DNA of 64,000 bases from UBA11524 sp965646445 (lineage in GTDB: Bacteria; Bacillota; Clostridia; Christensenellales; Aristaeellaceae), in assembly GCA_965646445.1 (NCBI GenBank), contig CBFFZW010000011.1, forward strand, positions 1 to 64,000, given 5' to 3'. The translations under genes were made by a program, and so were the position numbers. The notes under the pieces were generated by a model. It was not told the origin of the DNA. It did no database searches and worked only from the letters and a program-made list of their open reading frames with translations. Positions 32,343-41,529 of this stretch are shown here, piece after piece. The first letter of the stretch is position 1, and every line of letters begins with the position of its first letter.

Positions 32343-33776
32343 ATGGCGCACGATGCCTACATCAGCCCCTTTTCCACCCGATATGCCAGCAAGGAGATGC
32401 AGTTCATCTTCTCCGACGACAATAAATTCCGCACCTGGCGCAGGCTGTGGATCGCCCTGGCCAAGGCCGAGCAGCGGCAGGGGATCGCCATCACCGACGA
32501 GCAGATTGCCGAACTGGAGGCCCATGCCGAGGACGTGAACTATGACGATGCCCTCCGCCGGGAGAAGGAGTGCCGCCACGATGTCATGTCCCATGTGTAC
32601 GCCTACGGCCTGCAATGCCCCAAGGCCGCCGGCATCATCCACCTGGGCGCCACCTCCTGCTATGTGGGCGACAATACCGACGTTATCATCATGCGGCAGG
32701 GATTGCAGGTCGTGCGGCGCAAGCTGCTGAACGTCATGGCGCTGCTGGCGGATTTTGCCGAGAAGTACAAGGCCATGCCCGCCCTGGCGTACACGCATCT
32801 TCAGCCGGCGCAGCTGACCACCGTGGGCAAGCGGGCGACCCTGTGGCTGAACGAGATGTACATGGACTTCCTGGAATTGGAGCACCGGATGGATTCCCTG
32901 GCGCTGCTGGGCAGCAAGGGCACCACGGGCACCCAGGCCAGCTTCATGGAGCTGTTCGGCGGGGATAGCGCGAAGATCAAGGCCGTCGAAAGCGACATCG
33001 CCCAGGCCATGGGCTTCAGCCGGGTGGTGCCGGTGTCCGGCCAGACTTACTCCCGCAAGATGGACTACATGGTGGTATCCACCCTCTCCGGCGTGGCGCA
33101 GACGGCCAGCAAATTCGCCTACGACATGCGCCTGATGGCTAACTTCAAGGAAATGGAGGAGCCCTTTGAGAAGAGTCAGATTGGCTCCTCCGCCATGCCC
33201 TACAAGCGCAACCCCATGCGCTGCGAGCGGGTCAACGCCCTCAGTCGCTATGTGATGGTGGATACGCTCAACGCGGCGCTGACGGCGGGCACGCAGTTCT
33301 TCGAGCGCACGCTGGACGATTCCGCCAACAAGCGCATCGCCGTGGCGGAGGCCTTTCTGGGCATCGACGCCATCCTGAACATCATGATGAACGTGTGCGA
33401 CGGCCTGATGGTGTACGGCAAGGTGATCCGCGCCCGGGTGATGAACGAGCTGCCCTTCATGGCCACGGAGAACATCATGATGGACGCGGTGAAGAAGGGC
33501 GGTAACCGTCAGGAGCTCCATGAGAAGCTGCGCGTCCATTCCCAGGCGGCGGCTCGCGTGGTGAAGGAGGAGGGCGGCAGCAACGACCTGATCGACCGCA
33601 TCTGCGCCGACCCGGCCTTCATGGTCACCCGGGAAGAGGTGGAGGCCATCCTGCAGCCGGAGCACTTCACCGGCCGCAGTGAGCAGCAGGTGGAGGAATT
33701 CCTGGCGGAGATCATCCGCCCGCTGCTGGCGGCCAACGCCGACGTGCTGGGCGAGAAGCAGGAGCTGCACGTCTGA
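32343..33776 (+). CDS. purB: Adenylosuccinate lyase
   Basis: 477 residues. Motifs in order: the N-terminal SPFSTRYASKEMQFIFSDD, GATSCYVGDNTD, LAYTHLQPAQLTTVGKRA, SKGTTGTQASFMELF and the superfamily signature GSSAMPYKRNPMRCER, followed by the long helical bundle. The enzyme acts twice, splitting SAICAR and adenylosuccinate with release of fumarate. The length and GTTGTQASF resemble the animal/Legionella-like form common in Clostridia. It has its own promoter, and AAGGAGG lies upstream of the ATG. Confidence 0.96.
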   Translation: MAHDAYISPFSTRYASKEMQFIFSDDNKFRTWRRLWIALAKAEQRQGIAITDEQIAELEAHAEDVNYDDALRREKECRHDVMSHVYAYGLQCPKAAGIIHLGATSCYVGDNTDVIIMRQGLQVVRRKLLNVMALLADFAEKYKAMPALAYTHLQPAQLTTVGKRATLWLNEMYMDFLELEHRMDSLALLGSKGTTGTQASFMELFGGDSAKIKAVESDIAQAMGFSRVVPVSGQTYSRKMDYMVVSTLSGVAQTASKFAYDMRLMANFKEMEEPFEKSQIGSSAMPYKRNPMRCERVNALSRYVMVDTLNAALTAGTQFFERTLDDSANKRIAVAEAFLGIDAILNIMMNVCDGLMVYGKVIRARVMNELPFMATENIMMDAVKKGGNRQELHEKLRVHSQAAARVVKEEGGSNDLIDRICADPAFMVTREEVEAILQPEHFTGRSEQQVEEFLAEIIRPLLAANADVLGEKQELHV

Positions 33777-33839
33777 CCGACGCCGAAAACGGCAGGGAAC
33801 GAACCGTCGCGAAGGGCTGACGGATAAAGGAGAAGGATC

Positions 33840-34181
33840 ATGCCTTACATCAGCACAACGGTCAATATCGGCATTTCCAGCAGGCGGGAGCAGGCCCTGA
33901 AGGAGCGGATGGGCCGCGCCATCGAGCTGCTTCCGGGCAAGACGGAAAGCTGGCTGATGCTGCAATTCCAGGACAACGCCTCGCTGTATTTCAAGGGCAG
34001 CAACGAGCCCTGCGCCATCTGCCAGGTGAAGCTGTTCGGCTCGGCCAGCGAGGAGGATTATGCCAACCTGACCCGCGCCCTGACGGACATCCTCCAGGAG
34101 GAACTGGAGCTGGACGGCGACCGGGTCTACGTCACCTATGAGGAGATTGGCACCTGGGGCTGGAACGGCGGAAACCTGTGA
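33840..34181 (+). CDS. Tautomerase/MIF superfamily protein
   Basis: 113 residues, the length of the MIF branch. After removal of Met the N-terminal proline (MPYISTTVNI) is the expected catalytic base. Further family marks are the SWLMLQFQDNASLYFKGS segment and the C-terminal DRVYVTYEEIGTWGWNGGNL, which matches the MIF-type F-x-x-x-xxxWGxNGxxF ending. The physiological substrate is unknown; keto-enol tautomerisation is inferred. AAAGGAGAAGG supports the start. Confidence 0.88.
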   Translation: MPYISTTVNIGISSRREQALKERMGRAIELLPGKTESWLMLQFQDNASLYFKGSNEPCAICQVKLFGSASEEDYANLTRALTDILQEELELDGDRVYVTYEEIGTWGWNGGNL

Positions 34182-34201
34182 GGGCCTGTTGATGAACTGA
34201 A

Positions 34202-34250
34202 AGATCCCCCAAGGAGCGGCCTTGCGGCGTGTTCTCCCTGGGGGATCTCG
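34202..34250. terminator. Bidirectional terminator between convergent genes
   Basis: AGATCCCCCAAGGAG pairs with CTCCCTGGGGGATCT (14 of 15 positions) between the tautomerase and malic-enzyme stop codons. Confidence 0.75.
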
Positions 34251-34271
34251 TTATGATGATGTGCGTCTGCG

Positions 34272-35441
34272 TCAGATGCGGGCAACGCCGGTGTCCCGGG
34301 CGGCCTGCATCACGGCGTCGGCCACGGCGCGGGCGACGCGCTTGTCCAGGGCGTCGGGGAGGATGTAGTCCGCGGCCAGCTGGTCGCCCACAAGAGCCGA
34401 AAGAGCCCGGGAGGCGGCCATCTTCATTTCCTCGTTGATGCACCGGGCGCGGCAGTCCAGCGCACCGCGGAAGATGCCCGGGAAGGCCAGCACGTTGTTG
34501 ATCTGGTTGGGGAAGTCGCTGCGGCCGGTGCCCACCACCTTGGCGCCGGCGGCCAGGGCTTCATCGGGCATGATCTCCGGGGTGGGGTTGGCCATGGCGA
34601 AAACGATGGGATCGGCGGCCATGGAGCGCACCATGTCCTGAGTCAGGACGCCCGGGGCGGACACGCCGATGAACACATCCGCGCCCTTGACGGCGTCCGC
34701 CAGAGCGCCGCGCAGGTGCTCGCGGTTGGTCACCTTGGCCATGGCGGCCTGGGCGGGATTCAGCTCCGACATGCCCTCGTCGATGACGCCGAAGCGATCC
34801 ACCAGCGTCAGATGGCGGACGCCCAGGTTCAGCAGGTGCTTGGCGATGGCGATGCCCGCGGAGCCCGCGCCGTTGAGGACGACCTTCGCTTCGGCAATAT
34901 CCCGGCCCGTGACCTTCAGCGCCCCCAAAAGGGCGGCGGCCACCACCACGGCGGTGCCGTGCTGATCGTCATGGAAAACGGGAATGTCGCAGATCTGCTT
35001 CAGCTTTTCCTCAATTTCAAAGCAGCGGGGAGCGGCGATGTCCTCCAGGTTGACGCCGCCGAAGCTGCCCGCTAGCAGGGATACCGTGCGGACGATCTCA
35101 TCCACGTCCTTGCTGCGGATACACAGCGGGAAGGCGTCCACGTCGGCAAAGGCCTTGAACAGGGCGCACTTGCCCTCCATCACGGGCATGCCGGCCTCCG
35201 GGCCAATGTCCCCCAGGCCCAGCACAGCGGTGCCGTCCGTCACCACGGCCACCAGGTTGGCGCGGCGGGTCAGCTCGTAGGACTTGTTCACATCATCGTG
35301 AATGACCATGCAGGGCTCGGCCACGCCGGGGGTGTAGCACAGGGACAGGTCGCGGCGGTCGTTCACCGGCGCACGGCTGACGACCTCGATCTTGCCCTGC
35401 CATTCGTAGTGCTTTTGCAGTGATTCCTCGCGGATGTTCAT
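34272..35441 (-). CDS. NAD(P)-dependent malic enzyme (short form)
   Basis: 389 residues. It has the short-form malic-enzyme blocks NDRRDLSLCYTPGVAEPC (catalytic Tyr), GKCALFKAFADVDAFPLCI (catalytic Lys), PRCFEIEEKL and PVFHDDQHGTAVVVAAALL (metal), and the nucleotide fold VVLNGAGSAGIAIAKHLL. It converts malate to pyruvate and carbon dioxide with reduction of NAD(P). The start at 35441 is chosen because homologues begin near NIREESL...HYEWQGKIEV; a longer frame adds an unrelated segment. It diverges from the RlmA-type gene. Confidence 0.93.
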   Translation of the reverse strand: MNIREESLQKHYEWQGKIEVVSRAPVNDRRDLSLCYTPGVAEPCMVIHDDVNKSYELTRRANLVAVVTDGTAVLGLGDIGPEAGMPVMEGKCALFKAFADVDAFPLCIRSKDVDEIVRTVSLLAGSFGGVNLEDIAAPRCFEIEEKLKQICDIPVFHDDQHGTAVVVAAALLGALKVTGRDIAEAKVVLNGAGSAGIAIAKHLLNLGVRHLTLVDRFGVIDEGMSELNPAQAAMAKVTNREHLRGALADAVKGADVFIGVSAPGVLTQDMVRSMAADPIVFAMANPTPEIMPDEALAAGAKVVGTGRSDFPNQINNVLAFPGIFRGALDCRARCINEEMKMAASRALSALVGDQLAADYILPDALDKRVARAVADAVMQAARDTGVARI

Positions 35442-35572
35442 GTGTGCTCCATCAGGCGGAAGGCTCCGCCCCGCCCTTGCCCCTGGGCGTCGGGGTGTTT
35501 GTGTTCCATAACAGTTTACATGGATCGCGGGGATTTGTCCAGCCCATTTCACAAAATTCGGGAGGAATGTCC

Positions 35573-36403
35573 ATGGTCAGCAAGCGGGAGAAGCTCTGCC
35601 AGGCGGCGGAAAGGCTCGGCGGGCTGTGCTGCCCTGTATGCGGCGGCGACGTGGAGCATGTGGGGGAGGCCTTTGTCTGCGCCCGGGGGCACAGCGTCAA
35701 CGTCCACCGCAAGGGGTGCCTGAACGTGCTGTCCGCCCCGGTGGACAGCTGCTATGACCGGGAGCTTTTCGCCGCGCGGCGTCAGGTGTTTGCCGCGGGC
35801 TGCTATGATCCGGTGGCGGAGGCTATCGAGGCGCTGCTGCCGGAAGGCGGGCATCGCCTGCTGGACGTCGGCTGCGGGGACGGCTGGTACCTGAATGCGC
35901 TGCTGATCCGCCATCCCGACTGGTGTGGGGCGGGGGTGGACATCAGCCGGGACGCGATCATGGCGGCCACGGATCAGCCCTGCGCTGCGGTGTGGTGTAC
36001 GGCTGATCTGCGCCGTCTGCCCTTCCGGGACGGGTGCTTCACTGCGATGCTGGATGTGCTGACCCCGGCCAGCTACGCCGAATTTGCCCGGGTGCTGACA
36101 GCCGACGGCCTGCTGGTGAAGGTGTATCCCGGGCGGGAATACCTGAGGGAGATCAGGGCGGCCCGCGGCCTTCCCCCCTATGAGGAGGGCCAGGTGGATG
36201 CCTACCTGCGGGAGAAGACGCAGGTGGTGGGGGAGCGGCAGGTGACGGCCGCGTGGCCCGTTACGCCGGCGTTGTGGCGCAGCTTTGTATGGATGACACC
36301 CCTGAACCAGGATCTCTCGGCGGAAGAAAAGGATGCGCTGTCCGCCAGGCCCGACGCCACGGTGACGGTGGATCTCCATGTGGCCGCCTGTCGATGGCGA
36401 TAA
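35573..36403 (+). CDS. RlmA-type 23S rRNA (guanine-N1)-methyltransferase
   Basis: 276 residues. The N-terminal zinc site is C20-x2-C23 with C36-x3-H40, followed by SVNVHRKGCLNVL. The SAM-binding domain starts at about residue 95 (LLDVGCGDGWYLNALL), with LPFRDGCFTAMLDVLTP as the post-motif strand. RlmA-type enzymes methylate G745 or G748 of 23S rRNA; the Gram-positive form can affect macrolide binding. Of two ATGs, the one at 35573 has GGAGG at the right distance of seven bases. The closing part KDALSARPDATVTVDLHV is as in the family. Confidence 0.86.
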   Translation: MVSKREKLCQAAERLGGLCCPVCGGDVEHVGEAFVCARGHSVNVHRKGCLNVLSAPVDSCYDRELFAARRQVFAAGCYDPVAEAIEALLPEGGHRLLDVGCGDGWYLNALLIRHPDWCGAGVDISRDAIMAATDQPCAAVWCTADLRRLPFRDGCFTAMLDVLTPASYAEFARVLTADGLLVKVYPGREYLREIRAARGLPPYEEGQVDAYLREKTQVVGERQVTAAWPVTPALWRSFVWMTPLNQDLSAEEKDALSARPDATVTVDLHVAACRWR

Positions 36404-36435
36404 GCGCTGACGGCGGTGCCGGCGCATAGGCAAAC

Positions 36436-36466
36436 GGATGACGGCACAGAAATTGCGCCGTCATCC
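36436..36466. repeat. 31 bp hairpin, left copy flanking element D
   Basis: Perfect direct duplicate of 36681-36711. Arms GGATGACGGC/GCCGTCATCC with an 11-base loop ACAGAAATTGC. Confidence 0.9.
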
Positions 36467-36680
36467 CAGACCATCGACAAAGTGGCTTACACCACTTTGT
36501 CGAGTTTTGCACTCACTCACTGGTCGAATGGCTACGCCATTCTCCCGGCCGTTCGTTCGTGTAAGGAAGCTTTTTCTTACGAAAAAGCACGAAAATCGCC
36601 GTACATGCCGCCGATTTCCGATGGACAGTCAGAGGACCTGCGGGTCCTCCGACACCTCCTGGGACTTTGCTGATGGTCTG
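36467..36680 (-). repeat. Multi-hairpin element, family 1, copy D (complete, inserted)
   Basis: Inverted relative to copies A, B and E. In the minus sense: 5' end CAGACCATCAGCAAAGT, stem GAGGACC-CGCA-GGTCCTC, a CGAAAATCG-type stem (GGAAATCG/CGATTTTCG), CTTTTTC-GTAA-GAAAAAG, CCTTACACGAACGAACGGCC, GAATGGC-GTA-GCCATTC, GACCAGTGAGTGAGTGC, and the terminal hairpin GACAAAGTGG/CCACTTTGTC. Its outer 9 bases, with the adjoining flank, give a perfect 19 bp inverted repeat (36457-36475 and 36672-36690). Confidence 0.85.
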
Positions 36681-36711
36681 GGATGACGGCACAGAAATTG
36701 CGCCGTCATCC
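36681..36711. repeat. 31 bp hairpin, right copy flanking element D (probable original terminator)
   Basis: Same sequence and orientation as 36436-36466. Only this copy is followed by a T-rich tract (TTGTTTTGTT), so it looks like the original terminator of the RlmA-type gene and the left copy like the product of duplication. Confidence 0.9.
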
Positions 36712-36719
36712 TTGTTTTG

Positions 36720-38006
36720 TTACAGCCGGTCTTCTTCCAGCCTGCGAATCTTCCGGCGCAGCAGCGTTCCCTGCAGGGCGCAGAGGATCAGCAGCAGCGC
36801 GCAGCCGCCGCCCAGGACATAGACAAGGGTGGGCGGGACGGCTTCCGTTTCGGCGGGGGCGTCGGCCTCGACCAGGGCCGGGGGCGTATCGATGGTCAGG
36901 CTGATGGGCAGGGAAAGGGCGGTGGGGTTGCCGTCAAGATCCGTGGCCTCCACGTCCAGCGTGCCGGTGAAATCGCCGGAAAGCCCCCTGTCCGGGGTGA
37001 TGGTCAGCTGCGCCTGCTTGGTTTCGCCGGGGGCGAGCGTCCCCACCAGGACGCTCTGCCTTTCCACCACGCCGGGGAGCGACACGGAGGCCAGTACGTT
37101 GACCAGATCGGCCTTGCCCATGTTCATCAGCGGCAGGGTGATGGTCAGGGCGTCGCCCGCCACCACGCTGGAGGCCATTTTGACGCCGCCCTGCTCCAGG
37201 CGCATGTCCTGGGAGACGGGCACGGTGAAGCCCTCCGACTGGGTGACGCTCTGGCCCAGGGATGTCCAGGAAAAATCAAATTGCAGCTGGTGGGGCGCCA
37301 CGGACGTCTTCAGCAGCACCGTGAGGGGAAAGTGAACGGTGGTGCTTTCCCCCGGCTTCAGGTCGGGCAGGTACAGCGCGTCTGCGCCTTGCGGGATGAT
37401 CTCGCCGCTGGCATCCCGGACGCGGAGGACGGGCTGCTCAAAGGGGACGGTGCGGCAGGGGTTGGTCAGCGTCGCGCTGACCCAGCCGTCTTCGCCCACC
37501 TTCAGCTCGGAAACCACATCTGTGACGAGCATGCGGATGGTTTCGCCGCTGGGCAGGCCGTCCCGGATGCTGATGGTATAGGGCCAGTCGACGCTCAGGA
37601 CGCCGCCCTCCGCCGTCTGCCCGGTGACGCGGATGACGCAGGCATAATCGCCGTTCCGCCTGTCAGGGTACAAATCGAGGATCATCCGCACCGCGTAGGC
37701 GCCGTCGCCTGAAGGCGAGGTTTTAACCGACATGGTTTGCGGCTTGAAGGGGGAGGCGGCTTCGTCCAGCATGATGAGGGTGGTCTGGATGGCGCCTTGA
37801 GCCTGATCGGACAGGAGGGGCAGCATCAGCGTCAGCCGATGATTGGCCACGGCGGGCTCATAGCCCTGCCGCCAGGGCCGGTTCATGCCCTGCAGCACCT
37901 GATCCTCGTCAAGGACGAAGGGGGCGGCTTCCTCGGCGTGGCCGGTGAAAAGGGGTACAAGAAACAGCACGGTCAGCAAAACCGCGATCCAGTGTTTATT
38001 GGTCAT
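36720..38006 (-). CDS. Membrane-anchored CARDB-like accessory protein of an ABC exporter
   Basis: 428 residues. A signal peptide (MTNKHWIAVLLTVLFLVPLFTGHA) is followed by a large extracytoplasmic part built of beta-sandwich repeats; VVAGDALTITLPLMNMGKADLVNVLASVSLPG...VGTLAPGETKQAQLTI is a CARDB/NEW3-like unit. A membrane helix lies near residues 395-415 (TLVYVLGGGCALLLILCAL), and a short basic tail follows. Such proteins often accompany FtsX-type permeases. It lies two bases after the permease stop, the last gene of a five-gene set. The specific role is unknown. Confidence 0.7.
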   Translation of the reverse strand: MTNKHWIAVLLTVLFLVPLFTGHAEEAAPFVLDEDQVLQGMNRPWRQGYEPAVANHRLTLMLPLLSDQAQGAIQTTLIMLDEAASPFKPQTMSVKTSPSGDGAYAVRMILDLYPDRRNGDYACVIRVTGQTAEGGVLSVDWPYTISIRDGLPSGETIRMLVTDVVSELKVGEDGWVSATLTNPCRTVPFEQPVLRVRDASGEIIPQGADALYLPDLKPGESTTVHFPLTVLLKTSVAPHQLQFDFSWTSLGQSVTQSEGFTVPVSQDMRLEQGGVKMASSVVAGDALTITLPLMNMGKADLVNVLASVSLPGVVERQSVLVGTLAPGETKQAQLTITPDRGLSGDFTGTLDVEATDLDGNPTALSLPISLTIDTPPALVEADAPAETEAVPPTLVYVLGGGCALLLILCALQGTLLRRKIRRLEEDRL

Positions 38007-38008
38007 TG

Positions 38009-40789
38009 TTACAGCTCCCTGATATTCTCGATAATGCTTTGTCCCATGACCCGGCGCAGCTGCCCGCGAATGCCCGCCGCGGCGCACAGCGCGTTGAGCG
38101 CGGCCAGCGGCAGCAGCGCCAGAAGCAGCCAGGGGTGTTCATTGGGGAAACCGCTGATGTTGAGGAGAACGGTAGCGCCGTACACCATGGCCATGAGCAG
38201 GTAGCCGAAGCCGGCGCTGATCACGGCGGGGATGCCATAGCAGCGCAGCAGCGTCCTTTCGTCCGCGCCCACGGCCCGCAGCGTGCCCACCATGCGCACA
38301 TCCGCCCGAATACGGCGGGAGGCGTTCGTCACCTGCATGGCCACGCTGACGGCGAAGAACAGCAACGCCATGCCTGAAAGCAGCATCAGCGTCCGCTGCT
38401 GAGTCCGCATGATTTCGCGGCGAGCCGCCAGGTTGTTTCGGGGCTGCGCGTTCCGCCGCATGCCGATGCGGGCGATGCTGTCCTCCAGGCGGGCTTCGGT
38501 ATCGGCATCGGGCAGGGCAGAGAGCGTAAGACTCACGTTTTCAGCGCCGGGAGTGTACAGGCCCAGGGCGGCGGCGCCCTTCTCTGTGGTCATCAGGCAC
38601 GAGCTGAAGAGATTGGTATTTGCAACGGTGAGGTAGCCCTTGAGGATCGCGCCGACCCTGGGGGCGCAGGACGTTCGCGCAAGGCCGCTGTAATAGCGCT
38701 GCATTTGCCCCATGTCCGAACTGTTGTTGAACCAATCCGGCTTTATGCCCCAGAGCTGTGTCAGGGAAAGGGTCTGGCCGCTGGCAAAGAAATCGTTTTG
38801 CAGAATCAGATCCCATTGTTCCTGTTGGAGCTCGTCGTCAAAATAGTGGCAGGTCATTTCCATATGACCGTTGGCAGTGGCAATGGCGCACAGATTCGGC
38901 GCGTACACCAGCACCTCGCGGCCGGCATCCAGCGCCGCCAGGTCGATCCGCCCCTCGGTCACATTCTTGGCCAAGTCGGCTTCGTCCAGCGTGGCGACAA
39001 GGATGGTGACGGGCACCAGCTTATCTTGCACGCCCAGCTCCTGCTGCAGCACGCGCATCTGCCGGGCGTTGGTCATGGCGGATTGATAGTACCACTTGTC
39101 CGCAAAATCCGCGGCGGAGGTTTCCTCCGTAACGTCCAGGTAGTAGGTGTCCCCGACAGCCTCCAGCGCGCAGACTTCCATGAAGGACGCACGCCCGTCA
39201 TCGTAGACGATGGGTACGTCGTAGGTTTTCAGGTAGTCGGGCACGGGGTCGGGCAGGGCGAGAACAGCCTTGACTTTTCGCGATCTTTCGATTTCACTGA
39301 CCAGCGGAAGGGAACGAAGCTGCTGAAGATCGCTGTCCGTCAGGCCGTCATCCTCCGACTGCTCCTGGGCAAAAGGTTCAAAGACAATGCCGCCGTTCCT
39401 GCCCGCGGTGAGGGTGAAGGCGTTTTCGCAGCTGAGCCTCTGCCAGTCCATGAGGAGGAGCGCCTCTCCCAGCAGGATGGTCACCAGCAGCATCAGCCCC
39501 GCCATCAGGACGCTTCCGGTCTGGCGCAGGGGATGCAGCGCAAACTGGCGGGCCGCGATCAGCCGGGGAACCCGGAAGGCTTTGCGGCTTCGGATGCGTC
39601 GGGCCCTGCGCAGGACGGCGGTGTCCCTGAGCACACCCATGGGTGTTTGTCGGGAAGCTCTGCGCAGCGGCAGCGCGGAGGAAAGATACACGCACAGACC
39701 GGTGATGACCACCATCGGCAACAGCAGCCAGACAGCGGGGCGGAAAACCAGCTCCTGGGGCGCCGCCATGGACAGGAGCCAGCAGGTGAGGCAGCCCATG
39801 GCCACGCCCAGGGGCAAGGCGGTGAGGGTCAGCAGCCATACGTCCCGGCCAAAGAGCCTGCGAAGCTGCCGCAGGGTGGCGCCCACGGCCCGCAGCATGC
39901 CGATGTCCTCCGCCTTCCGCGCCAGCATGCTCTCCATGGCGGAGGCGATGGCCACGCAGGCGGAAAGCAGCAGAGCGCCGCTCAGGAGCATCCACAGGAG
40001 CACCTGGCCGCTCCGCAGAAGGTTCTCCGTTTGGGAGTTGTCGATGGGATCGACCTTGCCGGTTACGCGGCTGATGGCGCAGCAATAAGCAAACGCTCTG
40101 TCCTGAACGTTCTGAATGCGGTCAAGGGTCACCCCGGGCTGATTGGTCATCACCCGGTGGATCACCATCCGGCCGATGGGATAGGGCGGCTCCTGGGGTG
40201 AGGTCAGAATATCGGGCAGCCTCACGCCGTAGTCCGAAAGATACCAGTCGCCCGGATCAAGGTAGGCGGCCTGCTCGGTAAGGATGCCCACCAGGGTGAA
40301 GGTGCGCTCCTGAGCCTCGCCGTCAAAGGGCTTCATCGTCCAGGTGAAGGTGTCGCCGACGGCGGCGTCCTCCAGGGACAATTTGTCCAGGGCGCTGCGC
40401 TCCGCGGCGATTTCACCGGGGGCTTCCGGCAGACGGCCCTCGGCGCACTGGCGGTACATGAGCGCCTGGGCGGTCTCATCGTAGTAGCCGGTATAGACCT
40501 TGCTGTCCCCGACGGACGCGGTGACGCAGATGCTGCCGATTTGGTCGAACAGGCCGCTGTCCCGCAGCTGATCGTCGGTGATGTCCGGGTGGCCGTACAG
40601 GAGGGTATCTCCCCAGCCCACCCGGCGGGCCATCTGCTCCTCCTTGGCTTCCAGCGTACCCCAGATGCACAGCACGGAGCAGCAGGCCAGATACACCGCC
40701 AGGAAAATGCCGACGGCGAGGCTGAAATAGGCTTTGCGGTTATGCCGGATATGGGCGCGGGCCACCCGGTTGATGGTGAGGCGCTTCAT
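38009..40789 (-). CDS. FtsX-like ABC transporter permease
   Basis: 926 residues. An N-terminal helix (YFSLAVGIFLAVYLACCSVLCIWG) is followed by a periplasmic-type MacB-like domain. A first FtsX unit with three helices lies near residues 265-395 (LLSGALLLSACVAIASAMESMLARKAEDIGMLRAVGATLRQLRRLFG), then a further helix near 440, a second large outer domain, and a C-terminal FtsX unit (LLSGMALLFFAVSVAMQV...RADVRMVGTLRAVGADERTLLRCYGI). The two EDIGMLRAVGA-type loops contact the ATPase. This type does mechanotransmission or lipid/peptide export. It overlaps the ATPase stop by four bases. Confidence 0.88.
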   Translation of the reverse strand: MKRLTINRVARAHIRHNRKAYFSLAVGIFLAVYLACCSVLCIWGTLEAKEEQMARRVGWGDTLLYGHPDITDDQLRDSGLFDQIGSICVTASVGDSKVYTGYYDETAQALMYRQCAEGRLPEAPGEIAAERSALDKLSLEDAAVGDTFTWTMKPFDGEAQERTFTLVGILTEQAAYLDPGDWYLSDYGVRLPDILTSPQEPPYPIGRMVIHRVMTNQPGVTLDRIQNVQDRAFAYCCAISRVTGKVDPIDNSQTENLLRSGQVLLWMLLSGALLLSACVAIASAMESMLARKAEDIGMLRAVGATLRQLRRLFGRDVWLLTLTALPLGVAMGCLTCWLLSMAAPQELVFRPAVWLLLPMVVITGLCVYLSSALPLRRASRQTPMGVLRDTAVLRRARRIRSRKAFRVPRLIAARQFALHPLRQTGSVLMAGLMLLVTILLGEALLLMDWQRLSCENAFTLTAGRNGGIVFEPFAQEQSEDDGLTDSDLQQLRSLPLVSEIERSRKVKAVLALPDPVPDYLKTYDVPIVYDDGRASFMEVCALEAVGDTYYLDVTEETSAADFADKWYYQSAMTNARQMRVLQQELGVQDKLVPVTILVATLDEADLAKNVTEGRIDLAALDAGREVLVYAPNLCAIATANGHMEMTCHYFDDELQQEQWDLILQNDFFASGQTLSLTQLWGIKPDWFNNSSDMGQMQRYYSGLARTSCAPRVGAILKGYLTVANTNLFSSCLMTTEKGAAALGLYTPGAENVSLTLSALPDADTEARLEDSIARIGMRRNAQPRNNLAARREIMRTQQRTLMLLSGMALLFFAVSVAMQVTNASRRIRADVRMVGTLRAVGADERTLLRCYGIPAVISAGFGYLLMAMVYGATVLLNISGFPNEHPWLLLALLPLAALNALCAAAGIRGQLRRVMGQSIIENIREL

Positions 40790-41478
40790 CGCTGCGCCAC
40801 CTCGCTGTCATGGGCGATCCGCCCGTCCTCCAGCTGAATGACGCGATCCGCCTGCTCCGCCACGTTCAGATCATGGGTGACCAGCACCAACGTGATGCCC
40901 AGCTCCCGGTTCACCTGGCGCAGAAGGGTCAGGACTTCCCGGCCGCTCTTGCCGTCTAGGTTGCCGGTGGGCTCGTCCGCGAAGAGCATGGCGGGCTTGT
41001 TGGCCAGCGCCCGAGCGATGCTGACGCGCTGCTGCTGCCCGCCGGACATGGCCCCGGGCAGGTGGGACAGCCGCTCCCGGATGCCCAGCAGGTCGATGAT
41101 ATGATTCAGATGTTCCTCGTCCGCCTTGCGGTTGTCCAGCATCACGGGCAGCAGGATATTCTCCCAGCCGGTCAGCTCCCGCACCAGGTTGTAATTCTGG
41201 AACACAAAGCCGAAGCGGCGGCGGCGCAGCACGGCCAGCTGGTTTTCCCTGTACTTGTACAGGTCGACCTCCTGGTAGATCACCCTGCCGCCTGACGGAT
41301 GATCCAGGCCGGAGAGCAGGTGCAGCAGCGTGGATTTGCCGCTGCCGCTGGGGCCGGTGATGGCCGTGAAGCTGCCCTGTTCCAGGGTCAGGGACACCTT
41401 GTCCAGGGCGATCACCTTGTTCTCGCTGGCCTGATAAACTTTGCTGAGGTTCTCACAGTGCATGATTTCCATCATCAT
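40786..41478 (-). CDS. ABC transporter ATP-binding protein (MacB/LolD/BceA type)
   Basis: 230 residues: Walker A GPSGSGKST, Q-loop FVFQNYNLV, signature SGGQQQRVSIARAL, Walker B MLFADEPTGNLD and H-loop VLVTHD. The spacing and the NYNLVRELTGWENILLPVML block are typical of partners of FtsX-like permeases. Three ATGs occur at the start (MMMEIM); the third, at 41472, lies eight bases from GGAGG and is the likeliest real start. Confidence 0.92.
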   Translation of the reverse strand: MMMEIMHCENLSKVYQASENKVIALDKVSLTLEQGSFTAITGPSGSGKSTLLHLLSGLDHPSGGRVIYQEVDLYKYRENQLAVLRRRRFGFVFQNYNLVRELTGWENILLPVMLDNRKADEEHLNHIIDLLGIRERLSHLPGAMSGGQQQRVSIARALANKPAMLFADEPTGNLDGKSGREVLTLLRQVNRELGITLVLVTHDLNVAEQADRVIQLEDGRIAHDSEVAQR

Positions 41479-41529
41479 GACCTCCTTCCAGCGCCATTGT
41501 ATCAGGTCAACCTTACGCCTGGGTGACGT

